A DNA stretch of 64,000 nt from positions 62,001 through 126,000 of the forward strand of contig BGZK01001243.1 of the NCBI GenBank assembly GCA_005406025.1, in the 5' to 3' direction. The stretch comes from Eumeta japonica. Its lineage: Eukaryota; Arthropoda; Insecta; Lepidoptera; Psychidae. The notes under the pieces were generated by a model. The model was not told the DNA's origin. It made no database searches and saw only the letters and a list, made by a program, of their open reading frames with translations. This document shows positions 32,712 through 44,215 of the stretch, in pieces. Position 1 is the first letter of the stretch. Every line of letters starts with the position of its first letter. Made by a program: the position numbers and the translations under genes.

Positions 32712-35700
32712 CTGTAATAATTTATAATTCAATAACTAATGGATAGGTTATGTCATATAAATAGATTATCTTTTTCTACTATTTCACGAATCTATATGCT
32801 AAATTGTTAACATAGAATTTTATACCAAGCAGAGAAGTAGGAAAGCATATCGGGTACCACTAGAACTGTCAAAAGGAATGGCTTGCCTCACCACCTGTGT
32901 AGGAATGTGGTATATATAGTCTAAGATTCGACATTAGAAAAATGTATCCTTATCTGTTAATTGAATCAAACAATGTTTTAAAGGCACATAAAAATATTAT
33001 AAATTTATGAGAACAATGTCTGCCACCGTAGTCCTGCTGCTATTAATATTAGTATTAACTTTTTTTTTAAATGTAGGCTCCAAATAATTTCATGGTAACT
33101 GCCAGTTATAAATATATTTAGAATTTGGTAAACTTTACATGCGTGTTAATATTTTTTAATTGACAGATGAAGGAAATAAGTTTGATTTATCTACCTGTTT
33201 ACACCTGGCTACAGGTAGCTGTAGCAGTCATAAAAGTTGCTGCCTATTGTAACAAGGCGTAGAACATCATATTCGAAAGTTTATATTAGCGATAAGCAAT
33301 TAACATAAGCAAAAAAATTATTATTAATTAATTAATTAATGTTAGTAGCAGCAGGACTACGGTGGTAGACCGTAATTTGTTCTCATAAATTTATACTATT
33401 GTTATCTGCCTGTAAAACATAATTTAAATGATTTAACAGATGAGGGTACATTTTTCTAATGCCGAATTTTAAGACTAATACAACAATATAATAATTTATT
33501 TCAGAAAAACACAGTTCCTATATGAATATATAATGGATTGTGATAGTTCTAATGAAAACCGACGCAAGGCGACAACCGTCGAGCTTTCATACTATTATGA
33601 CACCAAGCATTAAAACTCCTTAAGGAAATAATTCTGTCAAACTAATAACGTAAATATCGTTCAGACTTCCCGCTTACTGCTGTTCAGTAAAGTTATGAAA
33701 ACACAAAAACAACCATATTTTTATTATCTCAGATTATACTTAGCAAGGATAAATTTTATGTTTAGTCTCCTTATTGAAGTTGGGACATACAATAGAATCA
33801 AACATTCTGTCAGAGGCACACATTGTTTTTATCAACTTTTATTCTCTCAAAAATCACAGGAAAAGATACAATGTAGGCATTTATAACATTTTCATCTTAT
33901 ATATAATGTTCACTATTAATACTTTTTTAAGACCTCTAGTAAGGTTCTCAAAGATAGCTTTGAAGTTTTTCAGATGTTCTCTATTATATCTATCATTCAG
34001 GGCATGCAGAAAGATTCAAACAAGGTATGCAAAGCTAAAAAATCTTATGAGTTTCAGCATTGTTTCGGTTATGCATGCTATAAAGATACTTACCGTCACA
34101 TCGCTGGACCACAAACTAAAACAATGCCAAAACTTGTAAATTTCTGTTAGCTTTGCATACCCTGTCTGAATCTCTGCGCATGCCCCTCCTACCATCAGAA
34201 AGCAGTTACTTTACATTTATGTCACTTCAAATGTAATTGTATGTATATGATGCCAAACACAATTTACATTTTGTTTTGAAACGATGACCCTAAAACCTTT
34301 TATATGCATAGTTTTAAAAAATGAAATCATACGTAAAATATTGTTGCTTTTGGGGATATTTGCTGTACTCATTTTGGAATTCAATGACAACCGTTTTATA
34401 TGCACTTACTTGTTTATACATGATTCTAAAATGATGACTAGGCTAATTATATGGTGAATGGAAATGAATTTATTTATGTCAATAATCTCCAAATTTTGAT
34501 TTTCTCAAACTTTGAATTATAAATTGTTCTAAATATCGCAACCAGGATTTATATTTCTGCGGAATCATGTACATTATTTTCATTGTTACAAAAACTATAC
34601 CCAAAAAAAAACAATAGTAGATAAAAATGAGGAAATTATTTGTATTTGAAAATTAAAGCCACTTAATGTGTCCATTCCCGCCCAGTACAAAATTGCAATT
34701 GGTGCTGTATGGTCTTCCATTTAACAGCTTGAAAATGTTTTTCAATACTGATGTGTTAAAACATAACAAAAGAAAGACCTTTACAGTTATATGGCTTTTG
34801 TGTTTTGACTCTGCACTTTGACTGACATTGGGGCTTTGTCATAGAAATTAAACTTATTTCTCAGCACTTAAATGTATCAGTAGTCAGTGTGACATTGATA
34901 AAAAAACTATAGCACTGCCCTGATTTCAATTGAACCGATTTTCGTAGTCCACATATACTCAGCATAGTGACTAATAATCTTAATATTGGAAAACTGCTTT
35001 TTTGGGTGGGTGGAAATCTTGTAGTCTGTTCATATTGTTTATGTAACTCTCCAATAAGATAAGTTACCTCATTTGTTTTAATGTCACCTATACATTCTTG
35101 CCAATCTCATCCATTAATTAAATAAACAGATAAATTTTATATTTGATATTAAATTTTAAACATTACTACGTTTCTAACTAAAATCTTGTTTCTTTGCAAT
35201 CCTAATCAATATGTGTATTCCCTTAACAATAACTGTGCTGAATTTATTACTTCAATAGTGTTTGAAGAATAAATGTTACTTTATTTTGAAATTTACTATA
35301 TGTACATGGGTAATAAAAGCAATGTTACCTTCATTTTCAAAATAGGAACTACAGCTATTAATTTCTCAACCAGTTTTACTTTAGCCGCCAAAGCATCAGT
35401 CTCATCTTCTGCATACAAGTCCACTAATGTGTCAACAGCTTCAGCCAAAACCCACACTTCACTCTCTTTATGAGCTTGTTCTAAAATAAACTCCGTAATA
35501 GCACAAATTACATTAACCGCTGCCTCATTTGAAACATTTATTAAGAGTAGTGCCAATGTGCCTATCATTCTAATCAAGTTAGATCTTATTTCTGGAACCT
35601 GGCAATTTTTGATGCCATTCACCATCATCTGAAAATTAAAATGAAAAAAACATTGTACAAATATTTCCTTCTCAGTTATTGGCATATGTCCCATATTGAC

Positions 35701-38700
35701 AAATAGATACTGCTTGCAACATGTTAGTCGAAACCAAACTTATTTAAAGTAATAAAAATATTATTTTGATTCTAAATGCATTATACTATACGAGTGAATT
35801 TAAATAGTGCCCTCTATAATGTGGCTGTTTAAGCATTATATCATTTCTCAGTCTAGCCTGGAATCCATAGTAATATCCAGGTACATGACAAAAAATAAAC
35901 TATTAACCAGTAGCACTCATAAGCTTTTAAGACAGGATGGGCTCTTTCTTAAACCTAGTTTATTAAAAAACTGGCATAGACTAAGTATAATATATTATAT
36001 TTACTAAAACATCATATCACCTCAAATAATTTCATTCAAGAGACATCTATTGGTACATGAACTATTAATAAGTAATGCTAATGTATTTAAGAAAATATAT
36101 CCTGCTTCCTGTATATACAAGTTATTTAACAAATTATGGCTCTATTTTGCATACTAAAATCTGAACAAGATACCATCTATTAACAATCAATATGGCCTAA
36201 ACTACAGCATAGATAACGAATTTCGTTTTTCATGTTGTCTTATTACTTTTTTTTGCAATTAACAATTTACAATAACTTGTCAGGACAATTTGTGATAAGT
36301 TATGTGATTTTATTCTTCATAAGGCTTAGAAATATTATTTAATACCTTGGTAATTTAAAAAAATTCGGTATATTATATTTTTTTATTCCTGTTTTTTTCT
36401 GGATTTTCGTGTCATGTTTGTAAAATTTTGCAATTGACTTAGAATTACATTGTCACAGGTAAAAATTTAATACACATAGTGCGTGCAATTTTCTTTATTC
36501 TTCTTTTTTTCCCAATTTTCTTACCGTGATTCAATTCTGAACTATGTTTAAAATTTTAAGTCTAGCTCATCAGATAAGTTAAATCAAATGAGTTTCAAGA
36601 CTAAAATCTATTGCATTAACGTCAAGAGGATGTAAGCCACAAGTTTTAAACCTGTCCTCCAAAATTTTTTTTAAAATCTTTACTTTCAAAAGTTTTTTTA
36701 ATACATGTGCGACTTGACATTCTTGATACTTATAGTACCGGAATCATGGCACAGAACTTCAAAAAATCTTCGATAAGCAGCTCTAAATGTATGGAAAAGA
36801 GCAACATCTAATGGCTGCATAATGTGTGTAGCGTTAGGATAAAGAGCTATGAAAATAATTTGATTTTCATTGCAAAATTTGCTTAATGACAATGTAACAT
36901 GAGAGCAATGTCCCTCAATGCACAAAATAATTGGTAATTTAATTTTGCTTTCCACCACCCATGGAAAAAAAACATTAATAATATAATCAGATAGTATACC
37001 ATAGATCCAAATTGAATAACATCTTTAGGAACACTTTGCCTTGCAAAAAGCAATGAAGTTGGTGCGAAATCACCAGCATCATTTGCTGTGAATAGAAAGG
37101 TGACATTTTCTTTTTTGTTACTACAGACCACATTGTAAACGTTTTTCGTGCCTTTTGGAGCAAGTACTGATGGTGGCTTTGGATTCATTAAAACTCCAAT
37201 TTCATTGCCATTCAAAACTGTTTTAGGATCAAGTTTGGAAAAATCTTCATCAGTGAAAAATTCACAATAGTAGTCAGTAACGCCACTGAACCAACCACAA
37301 ATCTGAAGTTCTGTCACCTTAGCTCTTGTTAAAGATAAATTTTCAGATATTGTTTCTGATACATTTGGATGTCGTTTTAAAAAACCTTCAAGCCATGACC
37401 TTCCTGGCTTATTGTCTTTGAAAGGAGTTTCTCTACCATCATTATCATTTAAAATTTTTCTACCTACTTCTGTTTTGACACCAAGAACCCTTGTCAACAA
37501 CAATAAGAAATTCACTCAACGAGCTCATTTCCTTCTTGATCACAAAGGACAGTTAATGGTCCAAGTCGTTTATTACGGCATTTGTTAATATTTTTTGCTC
37601 TAATTGTTCATTCTGGTATGTTGTATTTTCTAGAAACTTCAGCAACTTTCATCCCAATTAAAGCCTCAGCAAAAGCCAATTTCACATTTTTTTTAGAATT
37701 GCATGTTGAATCTTTCATTCCTTTCGATTTCTTAGTTTTTTTTTTTACTATTAGGACTTGGAATTAATTCGTAGCGTTTAATAACAGATGGCGTAGGTAG
37801 TACTGTATTCCTTTCGTACCGACAGTCATTTATTTATCGTAAACCAGCTGATATCAGGTGTCATCGCCATTATTATTTTATTTTAAAAACGTAAACAACA
37901 CTTTGTGATTAATTAAAAATGTAAAAATTTGTGCCAAATAAAGTGTTTTTGCGGGAAGTTTTGCTCCTTTATTTTAATATGGGTAAAACCACTGCCAAAA
38001 GTCATCGGATTCTGTTGGAAGTTTACGATAAACATGCTCTAGCTGAACAAACGTGTAGGAAGTGGTTTGCGCGTTTTAAAAGTGGTGATTTCGTGCTAGA
38101 TGACAAAGACCGACCTGGACAGCCAAAAAAATCTGAAGATGAAGAATTACAGGGCTTGCTTGACGTAGATTCGTTTCAAACGCTTCAAGAATTGGCTACA
38201 TCGTTGGCAGTTGATTTATCAACGGTAGGAAAACGCCTCAAAACAATGGGAATGATCCAGAAGCAGGGTTATTGGGTACCATATGAATTAAAACTGAGAG
38301 ACATTGAGAGACGTTTTTTAACCTGTGAATTGCTGCTTGAACGACAAAAATGAAAGGGTTTTTTGCACCGAATTGTCACTGGTGATGAAAAATGGATCCA
38401 TTATGACAATCCCAAGCGCAGAAAGTCATGGGTAAAGCCCGGTCAGCCATCAACATCAGTGGTGAAGCAGAACATTAATGAATCCAAGCTTTGCTCTGTA
38501 TTTGGTGGGATCAGAGGGGAGTGATTTATTACGAACTCCTGAAACCAAATGAAACCATAACTGGGGATCGCTACCGACTACAATTGATACGTTTGAGCCG
38601 TGCATTAAAAGAAAAACGCTCGGAATACAGCAAAAGACATGACAAAGTTATTTTGCTGCACGACAATGCTCGTCCACACGTCGCAAAACCGGTAAAAACG

Positions 38701-41700
38701 TACTTGGGAATGCTGAAATGGGATGTTCTACCTCACCAACCGTACTCTCCAGACATTGCACCTTCAGATTACCACCTATCCCGATCGATGGCACATGGCC
38801 TGACTGACCAGAAGTTCACTTCGTACGAAGATTGCCAAAAATGGGTCGATTTATGGATTTCATCAAAAGACAAGTTTTTCCAGCGCGGTATTCACCTCTT
38901 GCCGGAAAGATGGCAGAAAGTAGTAGAAAGCTGTGGGAAATATTTTGAATAAGGTATTTTTGTACCCAAATCAAAATATCATTATTTTTAATTAAAAAAC
39001 GCTAAGAATTAATTCCAAGTCCTAATAACTTTTGCTTTATTATTAACTTTGCCCATTTTATATCTTACACTCGATCACAATCTAACACACGCTCTATTTT
39101 TATAGGTTAGAATACAAATATTTTCATTCACAGTAATAGGGACAAACCCAGACAACTAAAGGCGCTTCAGTTACTACAGGTTTTTAAAATAACCGTGGTA
39201 ACACATACACAATCGATTTTTAAGTACCAATTACTGCAGCAGTAATTAAAAAAATAATAATGAATAAAAATCAACTTTTATTAAATTTTTGATATTAAAT
39301 AAGTATTAGTTTACTTCTAGATAAAATAAACAAGCATAATAAAGCATATATTTATAAAAAATAAAGACCTATTCGTGTCACTTTAGCCACAGAAACTCAC
39401 AAAGCAGGCATTAATTAATACCTCTACAACATGTCAATTTTAATTATTTAAAAACAAATTGAAGTTAGTAGTATATGTAAAATAACTAATCCATTATTTT
39501 TTTAAAGATTTAAGTTACTAATCATAATTTTTTTAACTTAAAGAACTCATAGATCATTTATTTATTTTCACATTAAAAAAATCCACAGTATTACCCACAC
39601 CCGCAGTAATACCCACATTTACCCTATACATGTTGAAATTTGAATTCTTATCGACCCATTTTAGTAAACGTATTCATAGGTTAAGCATGCAACTGTTATT
39701 AAAAAAGCAACTATTATTAGTGCTAATAATTTAAAGAAATAACAAACATACATAAAACTATTCATATAGAGTTAAATTACTCACACTAACATAATTTAAA
39801 GTCTTAGATCTTACAAACACAATCACGCTATAAATTTGTGTATTACATGCAAAATATTGTTCAGTTTTTAAGATCAGTTTTTATTATTCAAATTTGAGAA
39901 TGATAATATAATTACATCGTCAAAGTAATACTTTATTCTGTACCTCTATATCTGAAAGTGCTAAGTTACTGAAGAGTGTCCCATCATTCGTTTTGTTTTC
40001 CCTAAATTTTATTCTATCCAAGGCTGCTCTCATAACAGCAGTAGCTGATTCCAGCAAAATGTTGTCAGTATTCTGCTTAAATGCTAATTTTCCAGCGTCC
40101 ACCCATATTTTGTAAACCCCGTCAACATCACTTAAACTTTTTAATGGTAATATTGATAGCATATTGTTGACGCACAGTAGAGCCCTCGTTTGCAAGTTAT
40201 GTAACCTGAAATTAAAAACATTGAAACAATTTAGCTCTAGATTTAATATGGCTCTACCATTGAAAGTACTAAAAATTTATTTAGAAGTGGCCATTGTATT
40301 CCAGTGATTTATGCCAAAAGGCAAGGCAAAAAATATATTTAAAATTTCCTATATAGGTTAAATAACTAATGGTTAAAATTAAAAAAATTGTGGTAAAAAT
40401 ACCAGGCAAGTGTAAGACACTCCTACAATAATTCTACATAATTTATAGGATTAAAATTGATTTCTTTTCACAGGTGACAAATGTAAGTTTGTTACTTTTG
40501 TGATTTGTGGCTCTTTCTCTGTTTATCTAAATTCCGATTTATTAGTCAAATGTCTTTGACAAATGACGGTTACAACAAATACTATAAGGTAATATTATAA
40601 GGGCTCTGTTATTTTAATTTGGATATAATGTAATAAAAATATGTATCTTTACATTTTATAAAGTGAGAGAGATCCTTCATATTCCTGTAATATTAACATG
40701 ACATTCTCAGCTGGTAACTGTGCTTTTGCCCAGACTTTATTAAACATATCCAAGGAAATTACAGCTTCCAATACATCTGATGGTAACTTATCTTCTACTA
40801 ATAAGCTTTCTGTATTGTCACTACCATTACATATTTCATCTACACCCATATCTTCTGTGTCTGAAGAATCTTCTGAGTCTATTAATTCATCATCATCTAG
40901 AATAGAATCATTGATTATATAAAAATAAATAACCTTATGGTAATGGCAAACATCAGTCAAATAGAATTTTATCTCAATATATACTTATGTGCATCGGATG
41001 CTTAAAAGAATAATTGCTGTTTACCCATCATATTAGTTTCAATGGGATTTAAATTTAGAACAGGATCGAAATCAGAATTCAAAACCAAAGACATTGGAGT
41101 AAAAATGAAGAGCAGGACCAATTGAAATTAAATGGAAGAAGAAAAGTGCACCAGGCCGTGAATTTGGAATTGAAATCGACAACAGAACAAGGATGAGAAT
41201 TAAGATTAAAAGAGAAATTGCTTGATATAAAAGTTGAAATGTTATCTCTACCTGAGCAAAAGCTAATTTATAATTTAAATAAATAAATATATATATGTAC
41301 ATAATCACATTAAAAGCACCCTAAATTAAGTCCAGCAAGCTTCTTTACCTTCCAGTGAAAATCTCATCGTGACCTCTTCAGCCGTTCTGAAAATACCCCC
41401 GGACAAACAGACAGACAGACAAAGTGTCATTTTCTTTTATGCAAACCTTGTCCTGATAATAATGAACACAACAAAAAAAATTATCCAATTTGGTGCAGTC
41501 GTTCAGAAGCGATGTGCATACATACATTTTGGTGATTAATTTTTATTTATATAGATTTAGGATCTTGATTAAATTCACTACAAATGATTTTTCAACATGA
41601 AATCAATTAGATATATTTTTCTAAAAAAATGAGATACAAAATGAGCTGTAATATTGTAAAAAACAATTTTTGAAAAAAATTTTAAACACCACTTCAATTA

Positions 41701-43494
41701 GTACTTACAAATAATTTGAAATATAACTATTACAAGTTATTCCTCGTGGCTATGTGTATTTTTTCAGAAACTTATTTCAATTTGTAGTCGAATTACAGCA
41801 TCCAGGAAACAGAAAGTGTATGCTTAGCTGAACATCTTAGTATAACTCTCAGCGTGCATCATGCAACATCAATTGGAATGTTATATTTTTATGCCATTTG
41901 TCAAGTTGTGAATTATCTATTAAAATTTGAAATTTGTTAAAATTTTGTGTAAATCAAAAAACTAAAGTATTAAACAATTTTTTTTATGAGTGAAAATATT
42001 TCACACAATATTCCTGAACAGTATTTAACTATGTATATCTGTAGTTTATCTTTTCACCACACTTGAGTTTGTAAAAAAAAGGTATTACGATGCAAAATGT
42101 TATAGTTATATTAGTGCAATATTAGATAGCAATATCAGGTAGTAACTAAAGTTACTTACTACAATATATCAGTATTGTCCTATTCACATTTTTGAAAATA
42201 CACCATACAAATTAATACAATTTCTGAGCAAACTGGTGGTTAATTTAGCGTTACAGGCCAGACCTTTCAATGTGCTTATTTCACCGAGTTTGCTTTTTGT
42301 GAAATTGCTGTTATTCCGAAGGGAACGTTTTGTGGGAAGGAATGTAGATTTTTATGCAACTTAAAGGTGGAATGATTAGATTATATAGTCAATTTTATAT
42401 GAAACTTATAGCCACAAAAAGGTGACAGGAAAGATAAATTCTTATAATAATTTATTAACCGCAAGTTTTTCAATAAATGTATCTATTACCTTACCTCCAC
42501 ATGAACACAGATTGGCAATAATTTCTATGGCACTCTGTTGGGAGTCTAATAAATGTGACACTGAATTCAAATGGTCATTTAATGTTTGAGCTTCTTTTCC
42601 TTTAGGTAATTCTGTTTTTCCATCTTCACTTCTTAAGGGTATATTACTTGATAGCTGGTGGCATGCCTGCCTATGATCTACTGTTAATGCATTTGATAAA
42701 ATAACCATTATTTTGCTTATAACTTCTGGTGGTAATTTATGTATTTGGCCATGTGTCATATTTATTACAATACCGGCTGACAAAGTTTTAAGTAAAAGTG
42801 TAGAATAATCACTCCCCTCCATATTCAAAAGAGACTGTAATTGAGTTTCTCCATTTGCTTTAATTTTTTCTATAGCCCCAGGATTGTCTTCAACAACAAC
42901 AAACAAACAATGGAGAACTGAAGCAATAATATTGTGACTGATTGAAGAAAGATCCAAATATTTAGGTAGTATATCCAATATTCTTGACTCGCATAAAGAT
43001 TTTACTGCTAATTCTGAACTCTCACATAAGTTCAACAAAAGATTAATACATTGCACGAAAGTCTCGGCATCTTCATCTTTGCTTTTTGATTTATCATTGA
43101 GGGTCCATGTTTCAGTATATTGATGAAAGTAACAAATCAGCGGTGTCATTATATCTTGCTCTATCAATGCATCACAAGTTTCATATCCCATTGTTGACAA
43201 GTTTCTCAATGCACCAGCTGCTATATTACGCACTGATCCAGCAGAATCTACTAAAAAAGGTGCAGCAGCTCTAACAACATCATTACTGATGATTTCCTGA
43301 ACGTTTTCTGAACTTTCCGCCAATAAAGCCATTGTTTGTAATGCACAACACTTTTCTTCGACATTAGGAGCCTGTAATTGATCTAATATTGTTTGTATTG
43401 CATTTTCTTTAGAGTCAACTATGACCTGCCCATTATTTTCATTTTCAGCATTACTTTTGTTTCGTTTGGTCTTTGTTTTCCTTACTTTACCCAT
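32595..43494 (-). CDS. HEATR3: HEATR3 / Syo1 homologue, five exons (640 aa)
   Basis: This is complement join(43494-42495, 40896-40653, 40205-39944, 35628-35329, 32711-32595): 1923 bases including TAA, with all phases agreeing. The family (HEATR3 in animals, Syo1 in fungi) binds newly made uL18/RPL5, and in fungi RPL11 as well, and carries it into the nucleus for 5S RNP assembly. Visible: a basic N-terminus (KVRKTKTKRNK, residues 3-13, a nuclear signal); armadillo/HEAT helices from about residue 30, including DSAGSVRNIAAGALRNLS; an acidic loop at about 334-352 (DDDELIDSEDSSDTED); more HEAT helices with SEVWVLAEAVDTLVDLYAED in exon 4; and the family's C-terminal NLPRFIQYKKERL. The length (640) is close to human HEATR3 (680, recalled). 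Introns 1, 3 and 4 hold transposons and repeats. Identity is recognised from sequence, not from a search. Confidence 0.9.
32930..33475. mobile_element. Inverted-repeat element with ~135-base arms in HEATR3 intron 4
   Basis: The left arm (about 32921-33060) and the right arm (about 33335-33475, inverted) match over most of their length: ACATTAGAAAAATGTATCCT / GCATTAGAAAAATGTACCCT, ATAAATTTATGAGAACAA in both, and CCACCGTAGTCCTGCTGCTA in both. The centre is about 270 bases, non-coding, with a small CTACCTGT..ACAGGTAG hairpin at about 33190-33220 and an AATT run at 33325-33340. This is a foldback or MITE-like element of a family I cannot name. Confidence 0.75.
33476..35328. other. Rest of HEATR3 intron 4, no gene seen
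   Basis: AT-rich. A hairpin-like pair (ATGAAAACCGACG / CGTCGAGCTTTCAT) lies at 33552-33590. Otherwise only chance frames. Confidence 0.55.
35329..35628 (-). CDS. HEATR3: HEATR3 exon 4
   Basis: Exactly 100 codons, phase 0 at both ends (acceptor TTTTAATTTTCAG|ATG; donor AAAATGAAG|GTAACA). It codes for NLIRMIGTLALLL and VWVLAEAVDTLVDLYAED, the most recognisable block of the family. Confidence 0.9.
35629..36589. other. HEATR3 intron 3, part before the transposon nest
   Basis: AT-rich intron sequence, nothing supported. Confidence 0.5.
37751..39025 (+). mobile_element. Full-length Mos1-like mariner (1275 bp), inactive
   Basis: Terminal inverted repeats: TTAGGACTTGGAATTAATTC at 37751 and the same on the minus strand from 39025, with similarity continuing (GTAGCGTTTAAT / TTAGCGTTTTTT). 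Both ends are flanked by TA (37749-37750 and 39026-39027), the target duplication of mariner elements. It lies inside the pogo-type gene, in the orientation opposite to it. Confidence 0.93.
37979..38952 (+). pseudogene. Mariner transposase pseudogene (DD34D, mauritiana-like)
   Basis: Start ATGGGTAAAACC at 37979, stop TAA at 38950. N-terminal helix-turn-helix pair (WFARFKSGDF, STVGKRLKTMG with WVPYEL linker); catalytic GDEKWIHYDNPKRRKSW, LHDNARPH and YSPDIAPSDYHL with 34 residues between the second and third Asp; C-terminal LPERWQKVVESCGKYFE. The motifs are closest to the Mos1 (mauritiana) group. Two breaks: TGA at 38351-38353 where the family has Arg (RQK*KGFLHR), and a one-base loss near 38490 (974 bases instead of a multiple of 3). 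YHLF reads YHLS. With only two disabling changes and near-identical ends it is a fairly young insertion. Confidence 0.88.
39057..39943. other. HEATR3 intron 3, part after the transposon nest
   Basis: Part is presumably the 5' flank of the pogo-type element. CAGTAATAGGGACAAACCC (39131) and CAGTAATACCCACATTTACCC (39602) look like transposon-end sequence, but I could not pair either with a matching inverted end. Confidence 0.35.
39944..40205 (-). CDS. HEATR3: HEATR3 exon 3
   Basis: Acceptor TTTTTAATTTCAG|GTTA completes Met415. It then codes for LHNLQTRALLCVNNMLSILP, a HEAT helix pair typical of the family, and ends in phase 0 at GATATAGAG|GTACAG. Confidence 0.88.
40653..40896 (-). CDS. HEATR3: HEATR3 exon 2 (acidic loop)
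   Basis: Acceptor GATTCTATTCTAG|AT; donor AAAAT|GTAAAG. The first two bases complete Asp334 and an acidic stretch follows (DDELIDSEDSSDTEDMGVDE). In Syo1-family proteins an acidic insertion between ARM and HEAT parts contacts the ribosomal protein cargo. It ends two bases into a Met codon. Confidence 0.88.
41055..41215 (+). repeat. Purine-rich imperfect minisatellite in HEATR3 intron 1
   Basis: The plus strand is a run of ACAGGATCGAAATCAGAATTC / GGAATTGAAATCGACAACAG type units of about 6 and 18 bases, almost free of C and T runs. It is related in pattern to the arrays at 30375-30735 and 52445-52660. Confidence 0.55.
41385..41570 (+). repeat. Non-LTR retroposon 3' tail
   Basis: CAGACAGACAGACAAAGTGTC is followed by AATTTGGTGCAGTCGTTCAG, ATGTGCATACATACAT and TTTTTATTTATATAGAT. 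This order is a common 3' end of RTE-like LINEs and their SINEs in Lepidoptera (recalled). Confidence 0.55.
41571..42494. other. Rest of HEATR3 intron 1, no gene seen
   Basis: AT-rich intron with nothing further supported. Confidence 0.55.
42495..43494 (-). CDS. HEATR3: HEATR3 exon 1
   Basis: It codes for residues 1-333 plus one base: lysine-rich N-terminus, then HEAT/ARM repeats (LAESSENVQEIISNDVVRAA, VRNIAAGALRNLS, CINLLLNLCESSELA, SAIEIIANLCSCGG). The ATG is at 43494. The donor GGAG|GTAAGG lies 53 bases before the unspliced frame ends. No in-frame start lies closer to a plausible promoter. Confidence 0.9.
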
Positions 43495-43520
43495 GTTCAG
43501 TTATTATCGAAATAAACAGG

Positions 43521-43526
43521 CACGTG
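43521..43526. promoter_or_regulatory. CACGTG E-box upstream of HEATR3
   Basis: CACGTG lies 27 bases upstream of the HEATR3 ATG (43494), in the expected 5' leader or promoter. In insects, Myc/Max acts on many ribosome-biogenesis genes through CACGTG close to the start site. The function of HEATR3 in ribosome assembly fits, but occupancy is inference. Confidence 0.4.
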
Positions 43527-43990
43527 TTACAAGAAAGTAACTTGTCAATAAGTTGTCAATGTTACCAAACCAATTCATGCTACTCTATGACCCAATTTGT
43601 TACAATTGATGGACGTAATATTCAAACCACAGAACAATAACGTAAGAACATAAATGAAACAGTGCTACCATCATGCTATTTTCATGAACATTTGATTGTT
43701 ACTTTAAATCATTTTCAAATTAGAATTTTAATCGCCTATCTGTTAAAATGCAACAATTATTACATAAAGAATATTACCCTACGTATTTAGACTACAGTAT
43801 TTTACTAATTTAGAAATAATGAAAATTGTTAAACCAAACAATTAAGTTTGTAAATAAATATAGAAATCCAAAATATATTAAATCGCTTGAAAGACAAAAA
43901 GAAAAAACAGAGAGGGGTATATTTTAACTACAGACATTCTTTTATGCTGACATCAGATTTACGACAATCGCAATAAAATCAGTATTTTTT
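43527..43990. other. Upstream flank of HEATR3, no gene seen
   Basis: AT-rich, no feature seen beyond the E-box. Confidence 0.5.
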
Positions 43991-43994
43991 TTTT

Positions 43995-44215
43995 AAATTA
44001 CTTAGACATGATTTATGAAAGCTGTGTTCAATTAAAGTTAACAAAACATGGGGGTGCCGTACTTCCAAAAGGAAAACGTAACTTTTATAGAATCACTCGT
44101 GTATCTGCCTATTCGTCTGGACAGACGAGCAGACAGACAGGTGGACATCTGTCACAACCAATTTGCTTTGAACCTCCTGAACCGATTAAGTTGACATTCG
44201 GTATATATACATGTC
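43995..44215 (+). repeat. Dispersed repeat with GACAGACGAG cluster
   Basis: 'GGGGTGCCGTACTTCCAAAA', 'GTCTGGACAGACGAGCAGAC' and 'GAACCTCCTGAACCGATTAAG' occur in an order I know from common lepidopteran dispersed repeats ('..CTGAACCGATT..'). The 70-codon open frame over it is not a gene. Confidence 0.5.

Larger units (their letters stand above)
36590..39056 (-). pseudogene. pogo/Tigger-type transposase pseudogene, split by a mariner
   Basis: On the minus strand the ATG is at 39054-39056, followed by nine codons. The frame is then cut by the mariner (37751-39025) and resumes at 37750. Visible parts: a psq-like helix-turn-helix (KLAFAEALIGMKVAEVSRKY, about 37605-37690); the CENP-B-like part (PGRSWLEGFLKRHPNVSE, about 37375-37420); the DDE domain (SVLAPKGTKNVYNVV, LFTANDAGDFAPTSLLFA); LYPNATHIMQPLDVALF; and near 36604-36652, in another frame, FKTCGLHPLDVNAID. 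The first catalytic Asp reads Asn (GNE for an expected CDE), the second reads Glu (IEGH for VDGH), and the third (PLDVALF) is kept. Stops at about 37612 and 37525, a frameshift near 36955 and later breaks make it dead. Confidence 0.8.

Noticed and set aside
37979..38952. Active mariner transposase
   Set aside because: TGA at 38351 and a one-base loss near 38490 break the frame, and YHLF reads YHLS.
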